In this document: piece by piece, positions 57,143-64,000 of the stretch | How positions within the stretch are numbered: position 1 is the stretch's first letter | How the letters are laid out: each line of letters opens with the position of its first letter | Assembly: GCF_009569385.1 (NCBI RefSeq) | Contig: NZ_WBOF01000004.1 | Span: 208,973-272,972 of the forward strand | Origin: Streptomyces kaniharaensis | GTDB taxonomy: Bacteria; Actinomycetota; Actinomycetes; Streptomycetales; Streptomycetaceae | Direction of reading: 5' to 3' | DNA: 64,000 nucleotides | Notes under the pieces: generated by a model | Databases searched by the model: none | What the model was told of the DNA's origin: nothing | What the model saw: the letters and a program-made list of their open reading frames with translations, nothing else | Program-made: the position numbers and the translations under genes

Positions 57143-60100
57143 GTGTCCTCTTCTCGTTCGGGTTCCTCCCGCGCCGCTGCCGGTGGCCGTCGCGGTGATG
57201 CCGGTGCGGCGCGCGGTGCGGACGGGGCCCCGCCGGTCGCGGGCCCGGCCGGCCAGGACCCGCTCGTCCCGGCCGCAGGGGGCGCCGGCACCCCGGACAC
57301 GACCACCAGCACCCCGGACACGACGGCCGGTGCCGGGGGCGCGATCGCCGGTGCTGCGCCCGCTCCGGCCCGCTCCGGCAGCGCCCCGCGCGGAGCCGTA
57401 CGCGGGGCCGGTTCCTCGCGGCGGTCCGGCCGGACCCCCGCCACACCGGCCGCCTCCGCCCCGGAGCCGGGGGCGGCCGGGTACCTGAACCTTCCCGGCC
57501 CGGAAGACCCGCTGTGGGTGTCGATCCCGCTGGGGCTGCGCCAGAACCTGGCCATGCCCGCCTACCAGTTGGTGAATCCGGCGCGCGGTCACCTGGCCAC
57601 CCCGGCGGGCCGCAAGCTGAAGTCCGCGCTCGGGGCCGCCGCCCGGGGCAAGCTCACCGGGACGCACTGGCTCGCGCTGCTCACCGCTCCTCGTGCCGCG
57701 TTCGGCGGCCCGACCAGCCAGAGGGCGGGCCAGGTGTACAAGGCCCTGGAGCAGCTGGTGGCCGACCACCTGCGGCCCGCGCTGGGCGCGGTCGCCGCGG
57801 CCGAGTTCGCCGCCGGGGTGGAACTGGCCCAGGCCGCGCCCGCCGACCCGGCCGCCGCCGTACCCGCCGCCCCGGAGACCGGCCCCGCCGCCGCCCCGGT
57901 GCCGGGCACCCCGTCCGGCACCGGCCAGGCCACGGCCGCCGCCCCGGAGGCCGACGCCACCGACGCCACCGACGTCCCGGCCCCGGCCTCGCTGCGCCCC
58001 GCCTCGGCTCCGGGCGGCGACGTCCCCCACCCGGCCACCCCGGCCGCCGTAACTACCCCTCCATCCAACGCCGTTGACGCCGACCCGGCCGTCGCCGACC
58101 CGGCCGTCGCCGACCCGGCCGTCGCCGACCCGGCCGTCGCCGACCCGGCCGTCGCCGACCCGGCCGTCGCCGACCCGGCCGTCGCCGACCCGGCCGTCGC
58201 CGACCCGGCCGTCGCCGACCCGGCCGCCGCCGTGCCCGGCCCGGCCCCGGCTGCTGTCACCCTCCCCACCCCCGCCGGACCGGACCCGGACCCGGACAGC
58301 ACTGCCCCGGCCCAGCCCGGGCCGCCGGCCGGAACCCCGGCACCGGCGCCGGTGCCGCTGGGCGACCTGGCCGAGCTCCTGAGCGTCACCACCCAGACCC
58401 CGGGGACGATCCTGGCGGTCACCAGCACGCACACGACCACCGCGCAGACCGCTCTCGCCCAGGCCCAGGACCTCGAGCCCGCTCACCTGCCGACCGTGCA
58501 GGTGAGCGGCCACGACCGCGCGTCCCTGATCCGCGCCCTGTACACCCGGCTCGGCCTCGGCCAACACCGCCGGCTTCCCGGTCTCGACGAAGCCGAAGAC
58601 CTGATCACCGCCGAGCTGCAGCACACCCCCCGCCTGGTCATCGCCACCACCACCCTCGGGCTGCGCCCGGCCGCGCTCCAGCTGCTGCACCGCCTGTGGG
58701 CGCCGAAGCCGTTCCCGCTGGTGCTCGTCGGCGACACCACCCTCGACGGCCTCCTGAGGCGCCACGACCTCGCGGAACTCCACCCCCACATCACCCACCA
58801 CCGCGTCCAGGAGCCCCCCGTGCCGCAGTCTGCCGCCGCCCCGGCCCCGGCCGCCGACACCGCCCCCGCCGCGCCGCAGCCCGCGACCCCCGCCACCGTC
58901 CCGGCCCCGGCTTCCGCCGCCGGGCCGCACCCCACAGCCGCCGGCGCCACCGTCCCGGCCGCCGACCCGGCCACCGCACCCGCCGCCGCGGCCGACGGCC
59001 TGCTCCAGGACCTGCACTCCACGGTCGAGCACCACGCCCTGCTGTGCGTCACCGGCCCCGCCCCCGCCGACACCGCGATCACGGCGGTCACCGCCGCCAC
59101 CCAGCACCAGCCCCTGCCCGCCGTCTGGATCCGCCCCCACCCCGGCACCGACGAACCGGCCCTCATCCGCGCCCTGTACACCGCCCTCGGCCTTCACCAC
59201 CGCCAGCCGCAGCCCCGCGAACACAGCGCCGCGCTGGAACTCGTCGCCGCCGAACTCGACCGCTCCGCCCGCCTCCTGGTCGTGCCCGACGCCCACCGGC
59301 TGGCCACCGCCGCGCTGCAGACGCTCTACGGCCTCTGGGCGCCCGGCGGGCCGGAGCGCTTCCCCCTGGTCCTGGTCGCAGACGACCACCTCCACACCGT
59401 CCTCGACCGCCCCAAGCTGGCGAGCCTGAAAGCCGCAGCCGACCACCACCGCCTGGCCACCGCCGCCCCCGCGCCGGAGGCGCGCGAGAACACCCCCGCC
59501 CCGGCCGCCCCGGCCGCCCCGGTTCCGGCCGGACCGCAGCCGGACGCCGCCGTACCCGCCCCGGAGACCGGTACCACCACGGCGCCCACCGCCCCGGCCC
59601 CGACCGGTGAAGTCCCCGCCGCGCCCCACCCCGTCCCGGCCGCCCCGGCCGCACCGACCGGTGAAGACCCGGCCACCCCGGCCGCCGGCGCCGCCCTGCG
59701 GCCGGCCACCGCCCCGGCCGGCGAAGCCCCCACCGTCCCCTCGACCCTCGACCCGGCGCCCGCACCGCTCCCGCCGGGCCTCGACCTGGTCCTGGCCCCG
59801 AGCCCGCAGACACTCCACCAGGCCCGCAGCACCCTCCCGCAGCTGATCAGCGCCGCCGGCCAGGGCACCTCCACCCCACTGGCCCGCGGCACCCACCACG
59901 CCCTGCTCACCGCCCCCACCACCGCCACCACCCTGGGCTGGGACCTGACCACCGCCACCGCGCACGGCACCGCCGACGCCCGCAAGAAGCTCGGCGACCT
60001 CATCCAGGCCGCCGCCACCGGCCACCCCCAGGTCCTGCGCCGCCACGTCACCCCCCTCGCCGTGCTGCTCCCCGCCGCCCCCGACGGCACCCCGCTCCCG

Positions 60101-62656
60101 CCCCCCGGCCACCCCGGCCGACCCGCCCCCGGTACACCCGCCGCAGCAGCAACGACCGGACCCAGCACCGGAGTTGTAACGCCCACCCCGGCCACCGTCC
60201 CCGCCGCAGCAGCGCCCGCCCCGGCCGCACCGGACCGCAGCAGCGAAGTCGAGCCGGACGACACCCTGTTCTCCACCCCGGCCACTTCCGGCGCCCAGCC
60301 GGCCACCGTCCCGGCCCCCGCCGTGGTCGAGCCCGTCCCGGCCGCCAACCCCGCCGCGGCTGTGCCCGGCCAGGCCGCCGATGCCGAGCCGGCCACCCCG
60401 AACGCACCCGCCCCGGCACCGGCGGCCGGCGAGCCCGCCCTGCAGGACCCCGCGGCCGCGGCCCCGCCGGCCGGCCAGCCGGCCGCGGCGCCCGCCACAC
60501 CGCGGCCCCCGCGCCGCCTCGCCCCGCTCGCCGACGCCCTCACCACCGTCCTCACCCCCCAAGCCCCCGACCCGGACACCACCCCGGCCGGCCCGCGCGC
60601 CCTGTCCACCGGCATCCGCACCCTCGACGACGCCCTCGGCGGCCTCCAGCCCGGCCGCTTCTACCTCGCCGCAGCCGCCCCCGGCACCGGCGGCAGCCTC
60701 CTCGCCACCACCACCGCCCGCACCACCGCCCTCGACCACCACCTCCCCGTCCTCTACGCCGCCTCCGGCCTCACCCGCGCCGACGTCGCCGCCCGGATCG
60801 TCGCCGCCCACCTGCCCGTCGACTACCGCCGCCTGCGCACCGGCCACCTCACCCCCGCCGAACAGGCCGACGCCACCACCCTCCACACCGAGCTCGCCGC
60901 CGCCCGCCTCTACATCGACGACGGCACCGACCTCACCCCCGACGCCATCGCCGAGACCGCCGCCGACCTCGCCGCCGACCTCACCCACACCACCGGCCAG
61001 CCCGGCCTGGCCCTGGTCGTCGTCGACCGCCTCCAGGCCCTCGACGACCCCCGCCTGCCCCTGTCCGGCCCCCGCCTCACCGACGCCGCCCAGGCCCTGG
61101 CCCACCTCGCCCGCACCCACCACGTCCCGGTCCTGGCCATCCTCGACACCGACCAGCCCGACCTGGTCACCGCCCTCGGCCTCGACACCACCCTCACCCT
61201 CCACCCCCACCCCGACGCCCCCACCACCCAACTCCTCCTCACCATCGCCGAACGCGACCTCGGCACCCAAGCCACCCTCACCCTCACCGCCGACCGCGCC
61301 CACGCCCGCCTCACCGACCCCACCCCCTTCAACCCCTACGCCCGCCCCAACCCGGCGCCGGAGGCGCCCAACACCCCCGCGGCCCCAGCGCCGGAGGCGC
61401 CCACCAACCCCCCCACCACAGCGCCGGAGGCGCCCACCCAGGCTTCTGCGGCCTCCGACTGGCCCACCATCGCCGTCCCCGGCCACCCCGCCCAGGACAC
61501 CGCCGCTGCGCCCGACCCCGACTTCGACTCCGAGGTCACCCCGGCCACCGCGGCAGCCCTGGACACCCTGGCCAACCTGACGCCCGACCAGCCCCCCGCC
61601 CCCCCGCTGCGCCCGACCCGGGACCGCGCGGCGCGTACGGCCGCCCCCAGGCCCGCCCGCACTGGCGGCGGGGACTACGCGGGCCGGGACTACGGCCACT
61701 TCCTCGACATGATCAACTCGGTCGTCGAGCAGACCCTCCAGGAGCACGGCGGCGACACCAAGGCCGCGATCACCGCGCTGGAGCTGAAAGCAATTCCGAA
61801 CGGAATGGCCCTCTTCGAGGCAACCCGAGTCGGCGGAAATTACGAGCACACCGTCTACCCGGAACGCCTCGAATTCCTCAGTAAGAAATCCCGCGACGGA
61901 GCCGACGACATCTGGGAGGGCCGCCACAAGTGGGAGAACGGCCCGCTCATGGACCAGCTCAAGGCCGGCACCCACCCGGACATCGACGTCGACGTCCTGG
62001 ACACCAACGCCGCCTTCTGCAGCTCCCTGAAGACCTGGCTGCCCATCGGCGCCCTGCAGCACCAGCCGGACGGCGGCTTCAACCCCAAGCGCTCCGGCAT
62101 CTACCTCCTTCCCAAGCGCCCCACCTGGGAACACCCGCACCTGCCCGACCCGATCGGCAACCGCCGCGAGCTCGGCCCGGTCCTCCTGGACGACGCCACC
62201 ATCCGCCTCCTGATCCGCTGCCACAAGCTCGGCCTCGCCGAGGCCCCGCACATCACCCAGGCATGGACCTCCGGCGCCTCCGAAAACATCGCGGAGAAGT
62301 TCCGCCGCGTCCTCACCATCGCCCGCGAAAAGGCCATCCTCGACGGCGACGACGTCACCGAGAAATACGTCAAGGCGATCTACTCCAAGTTCGTCTCCAC
62401 CATCGGCGAATCATCATTCAACCGAGACCTCCGCCGACCCGACTGGATGCACATCATCCGCAGCCAGGCATTCGCCAACCTCTGGTACAAGGCACACCGC
62501 GCCCACGAACACGGCCTCACCATCGTCCGACTCCGCGGCACCGACGAACTCCACATCACCGGCGACACTGCATGGCGAACGGTATTCAACGAAGGCCGCC
62601 TCACCACCCAGCTGAAGCTCAAGACCCAGTACACCCTTTACGCGAAGGCCGCCTAA
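57143..62656 (+). CDS. tap: Giant Tap-like telomere-associated protein with several degenerate ATPase and antitoxin-like domains
   Basis: This is an 1837-residue protein. Visible parts: a conserved unknown domain (114-235); a Pro/Ala region with DPAVA repeats (314-363); two related P-loop-like domains (about 402-553 and 618-773) whose Walker A motifs are lost; two Phd/YefM-like units (about 880-980, e.g. ADARKKLGDLIQAAATGHP); a DnaB-like RecA fold (1153-1400, with LALVVVDRLQAL as Walker B but AAPGTGGS lacking the P-loop Lys); and a C-terminal domain (1511-1837). The C-terminus has DTNAAF, LPDPIG...GPV and GTDELHI, in the order found in Streptomyces Tap. Tap binds telomere DNA and recruits terminal protein. 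GTG 57143 has GGAG 6-8 nt upstream. The stop overlaps the tpg-like start (TAATG). Confidence 0.65.
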   Translation: MSSSRSGSSRAAAGGRRGDAGAARGADGAPPVAGPAGQDPLVPAAGGAGTPDTTTSTPDTTAGAGGAIAGAAPAPARSGSAPRGAVRGAGSSRRSGRTPATPAASAPEPGAAGYLNLPGPEDPLWVSIPLGLRQNLAMPAYQLVNPARGHLATPAGRKLKSALGAAARGKLTGTHWLALLTAPRAAFGGPTSQRAGQVYKALEQLVADHLRPALGAVAAAEFAAGVELAQAAPADPAAAVPAAPETGPAAAPVPGTPSGTGQATAAAPEADATDATDVPAPASLRPASAPGGDVPHPATPAAVTTPPSNAVDADPAVADPAVADPAVADPAVADPAVADPAVADPAVADPAVADPAVADPAAAVPGPAPAAVTLPTPAGPDPDPDSTAPAQPGPPAGTPAPAPVPLGDLAELLSVTTQTPGTILAVTSTHTTTAQTALAQAQDLEPAHLPTVQVSGHDRASLIRALYTRLGLGQHRRLPGLDEAEDLITAELQHTPRLVIATTTLGLRPAALQLLHRLWAPKPFPLVLVGDTTLDGLLRRHDLAELHPHITHHRVQEPPVPQSAAAPAPAADTAPAAPQPATPATVPAPASAAGPHPTAAGATVPAADPATAPAAAADGLLQDLHSTVEHHALLCVTGPAPADTAITAVTAATQHQPLPAVWIRPHPGTDEPALIRALYTALGLHHRQPQPREHSAALELVAAELDRSARLLVVPDAHRLATAALQTLYGLWAPGGPERFPLVLVADDHLHTVLDRPKLASLKAAADHHRLATAAPAPEARENTPAPAAPAAPVPAGPQPDAAVPAPETGTTTAPTAPAPTGEVPAAPHPVPAAPAAPTGEDPATPAAGAALRPATAPAGEAPTVPSTLDPAPAPLPPGLDLVLAPSPQTLHQARSTLPQLISAAGQGTSTPLARGTHHALLTAPTTATTLGWDLTTATAHGTADARKKLGDLIQAAATGHPQVLRRHVTPLAVLLPAAPDGTPLPPPGHPGRPAPGTPAAAATTGPSTGVVTPTPATVPAAAAPAPAAPDRSSEVEPDDTLFSTPATSGAQPATVPAPAVVEPVPAANPAAAVPGQAADAEPATPNAPAPAPAAGEPALQDPAAAAPPAGQPAAAPATPRPPRRLAPLADALTTVLTPQAPDPDTTPAGPRALSTGIRTLDDALGGLQPGRFYLAAAAPGTGGSLLATTTARTTALDHHLPVLYAASGLTRADVAARIVAAHLPVDYRRLRTGHLTPAEQADATTLHTELAAARLYIDDGTDLTPDAIAETAADLAADLTHTTGQPGLALVVVDRLQALDDPRLPLSGPRLTDAAQALAHLARTHHVPVLAILDTDQPDLVTALGLDTTLTLHPHPDAPTTQLLLTIAERDLGTQATLTLTADRAHARLTDPTPFNPYARPNPAPEAPNTPAAPAPEAPTNPPTTAPEAPTQASAASDWPTIAVPGHPAQDTAAAPDPDFDSEVTPATAAALDTLANLTPDQPPAPPLRPTRDRAARTAAPRPARTGGGDYAGRDYGHFLDMINSVVEQTLQEHGGDTKAAITALELKAIPNGMALFEATRVGGNYEHTVYPERLEFLSKKSRDGADDIWEGRHKWENGPLMDQLKAGTHPDIDVDVLDTNAAFCSSLKTWLPIGALQHQPDGGFNPKRSGIYLLPKRPTWEHPHLPDPIGNRRELGPVLLDDATIRLLIRCHKLGLAEAPHITQAWTSGASENIAEKFRRVLTIAREKAILDGDDVTEKYVKAIYSKFVSTIGESSFNRDLRRPDWMHIIRSQAFANLWYKAHRAHEHGLTIVRLRGTDELHITGDTAWRTVFNEGRLTTQLKLKTQYTLYAKAA
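58082..58231 (+). repeat. Ten tandem 15-bp repeats (Asp-Pro-Ala-Val-Ala)
   Basis: Nine exact GAC-CCG-GCC-GTC-GCC units and one variant encode a DPAVA linker in the Tap-like protein. Such arrays change length easily by slippage. They form a flexible spacer. Confidence 0.9.
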
Positions 62657-63276
62657 TGTCGACCGACGGCTGGAAGAACTTCGGCAAATACGGCGCCGAC
62701 CTCGACCCCGAAAACCGCCACGGGAAAATCGTCCTCGCCCGCGCCCTCGAAGACGCCCTGGAACGGATGATCGTCGAGGGCGGCATCAAGTCCCCCGTCA
62801 CCACCCGCCGCGGCCTCATCGCCCGCATGAAGTACCTCACCACCACCCAAGGCGGCGCCCAGGCCATGGCCGACGCCGGCATCACCGCCGTCCCCAAGAC
62901 CATCAGCGCCTGGACCAAGGGCAAGCAGCACCCCCTCCCCGCCAACCTCGACGCCATCGACACCGCCTACTGGAACCTCCGGGCCGCCAACATCCTCAAC
63001 AACCCCGGCGCGTTCAAGCAGCACCTCAACAACAACGGCAAGGGCACCAAGGTCGAGATCCACCCCATCAACCAGGACGTCGTCGACGAACCCCGCCGCC
63101 GCGACAACCTACGCATCCGCACCCTGCAGGTCCGCTACCTCTGGGACGACGCGGTCGACGCCATGGTCGCCGGCGACGTCGGCAAGCTCGAGGAGATCTG
63201 GGACGACGTCATCGCCGACCTCGACTCCGACTGGGGCGCCTACACCTACGTCCGCCACATCGGCCTCGGCGCCTGA
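62656..63276 (+). CDS. tpg: Terminal-protein (Tpg)-like protein
   Basis: This 206-residue protein, coupled to the tap-like gene by TAATG, is close in size to Streptomyces Tpg (about 185). Its middle, IARMKYLTTTQGGAQAMADAGITAVPKTISAWTKGKQHPLPANLDAIDTAYW, matches the Tpg pattern RMRYL...G..AVAEMLGI..RTV.RYVK......P.LA..LE. This is an HTH that contacts telomere DNA and polymerase. Tpg is covalently attached to 5' ends of linear Streptomyces replicons and primes end patching. The last 70 residues end LDSDWGAYTYVRHIGLGA, similar in form to the Tpg tail (IEYVEFDL-like). With the tap-like gene it implies a linear replicon. Specific Tpc/Tac-type relatives (as on SCP1) are another option. Confidence 0.7.
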   Translation: MSTDGWKNFGKYGADLDPENRHGKIVLARALEDALERMIVEGGIKSPVTTRRGLIARMKYLTTTQGGAQAMADAGITAVPKTISAWTKGKQHPLPANLDAIDTAYWNLRAANILNNPGAFKQHLNNNGKGTKVEIHPINQDVVDEPRRRDNLRIRTLQVRYLWDDAVDAMVAGDVGKLEEIWDDVIADLDSDWGAYTYVRHIGLGA

Positions 63277-63334
63277 CCACCCCCACCCAGCCGCGCGCCC
63301 GCCCCACCGGGCCGCAGCTGCGCCCCACCCCAGC

Positions 63335-63820
63335 TCAGACCAGCACCACCGGGCACAGCAGCGCGTACATCTCCCCCCGCAGCTGCGCCTCCGCGATGTC
63401 CCAGGGGCCGGTGATGCTGCCGGCCAGGGCGACGAAGACACCGTGACGGCGCGCGGTGCGGCGCCAGGCGCGCGAGCTGTTCAGGCCGCCCTCGTAGAAA
63501 CAGACGCCGGACCGGCCGGTCACCATGAGGACGTCGCCGGCCACGTCCAGGACGGCCGACCAGCCGGCCGCCGGCTCCGCCCAGCCCTCGAAGTCGTCGA
63601 ACCGCGCCCACCCGCCGGACGCCAGCCCGGCCAGGTGCGGATCCGGCCCGCGGCCGCCGGCCGACGCGAACGTCTCGACCCGGTGCGAGGCCGCGAAGAC
63701 CACCTGCGCCCGCTGCGCGTCGACGGCCCACGCCTGCATGCCCAACGGCCGTAACGGCTCGCTGCCGACGTCGACGGCGTACATCGTGCCGCCGTCCACC
63801 GGGGCCGCCTCGTCGCTCAC
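63335..63820 (-). CDS. Hypothetical beta-rich protein
   Basis: This is a protein of about 161 residues with many strands (MYAVDVGSEPLRPLGMQAWAVDAQRAQVVFAASHRVETF; GWSAVLDVAGDVLMVTGRSGVCFYEGG) ending LRGEMYALLCPVVLV. GTG at 63820 starts it. The upstream part of the frame is encoded by the tandem repeat and is not protein-like. No family recognised. It converges on the tpg-like gene. Confidence 0.55.
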   Translation of the reverse strand: MSDEAAPVDGGTMYAVDVGSEPLRPLGMQAWAVDAQRAQVVFAASHRVETFASAGGRGPDPHLAGLASGGWARFDDFEGWAEPAAGWSAVLDVAGDVLMVTGRSGVCFYEGGLNSSRAWRRTARRHGVFVALAGSITGPWDIAEAQLRGEMYALLCPVVLV

Positions 63821-63841
63821 ACCAGGCCAACGAACCGGCCC

Positions 63842-63981
63842 CCCAGAGGTAACCCACCAGCGGCCGGCCCCGCCCCGCTGCGCACCGCCGGGTCCCGGTC
63901 GGAGCTCCCCGCCCTGCCCAGAGGTAACCCACCAGCGGCCGGCCCCCCCGCTGCGCACCGCCGGGTCCCGGTCGGAGCTCC
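63842..63981. repeat. Tandem repeat of about 67 bp near the window end
   Basis: Two copies (63842-63908 and 63917-63981) share CCCAGAGGTAACCCACCAG, GCTGCGCACCGCCGGGTCCC and GGTCGGAGCTCC. They differ mainly by a few C/G in the middle. More copies may follow beyond the edge. Subterminal repeats are common on Streptomyces linear plasmids, but the window stops here. Confidence 0.8.
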
Positions 63982-64000
63982 ACCACCTGGCCGAGCGGGC

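Noticed and set aside
55530..57446. A 638-codon minus-strand open frame and several plus-strand frames
   Set aside because: The region lacks A on one strand, so stop codons are absent by composition. The peptides are Arg/Gly/Pro low complexity without ribosome sites.
58082..58231. Regular short repeats that could suggest a CRISPR array
   Set aside because: The 15-bp units are directly joined with no spacers and stay in the frame of a protein.
56813..62251. An 1812-codon open frame on the minus strand
   Set aside because: It is the antisense of the Tap-like gene. Its product is low-complexity Gly/Arg/Val and exists because GC-rich codons give few stops on the opposite strand.

Overview
This is a very GC-rich window with GTG/TTG starts, GGAGG-type ribosome sites and Streptomyces-type families (WhiB-like, DUF2637/SpdB-like, DUF6087, DUF3307). 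It looks like part of a large, probably linear, plasmid of Streptomyces or a close relative such as Kitasatospora. The plasmid call rests on three things: a primase-polymerase replication operon at the left, a parA/parB-like partition operon, and a Tap-like/Tpg-like pair (telomere proteins of Streptomyces linear replicons) at the right. No rRNA, CRISPR array or chromosomal housekeeping cluster is visible.

Layout. 0-4.5 kb: minus-strand replication operon (HTH/zinc protein, prim-pol, ATPase cut by the edge), genes joined by 4-nt overlaps. 4.5-7.3 kb: a less GC-rich island with a class II Fic protein, a row of hairpins ending in a terminator, and a large inverted repeat. 7.3-10.4 kb: stability region with a ribbon-helix-helix (RHH) regulator, parB-like and parA genes, and an RHH antitoxin with a Doc-like toxin. 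10.6-14.5 kb: orphan prepilin peptidase, SpdB-like membrane protein and a lone Spo11/TopoVI-A-like protein. 14.6-33.6 kb: mixed accessory genes, including an initiator tRNA, a Ser/Thr kinase, a HEPN-type Abi protein, hemC, a nitrilase, a WhiB-like protein and a GNAT.

33.7-44.7 kb is a minus-strand block of small conserved proteins and three DNA-methyltransferase-like genes. Five copies of one unusual promoter lie in it, and a sixth lies at 16.1 kb. The pattern is TTKCTTAA, exactly 15 nt, then a -10-like hexamer, with the first element at the centre of an inverted repeat. This looks like a plasmid regulon and is the clearest undescribed signal here. 45-48 kb holds an XRE-like regulator and an IS110-family element with structured flanks.

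50.7-54.1 kb, plus strand, is a compact cassette: a HAD-phosphoribosyltransferase fusion, a DprA/SLOG protein, a zinc-ribbon ComF-like phosphoribosyltransferase and a 58-residue protein. It resembles nucleotide-centred conflict systems and is the best candidate for a new functional system. 55.8-57.1 kb is an almost adenine-free non-coding tract. It precedes a giant multi-domain Tap-like protein (1837 aa) whose stop overlaps the start of a Tpg-like protein. The window ends with a short tandem repeat that may lie near a plasmid end.

Functions of many small proteins stay unknown. Family calls come from motifs read by eye, not from database searches.
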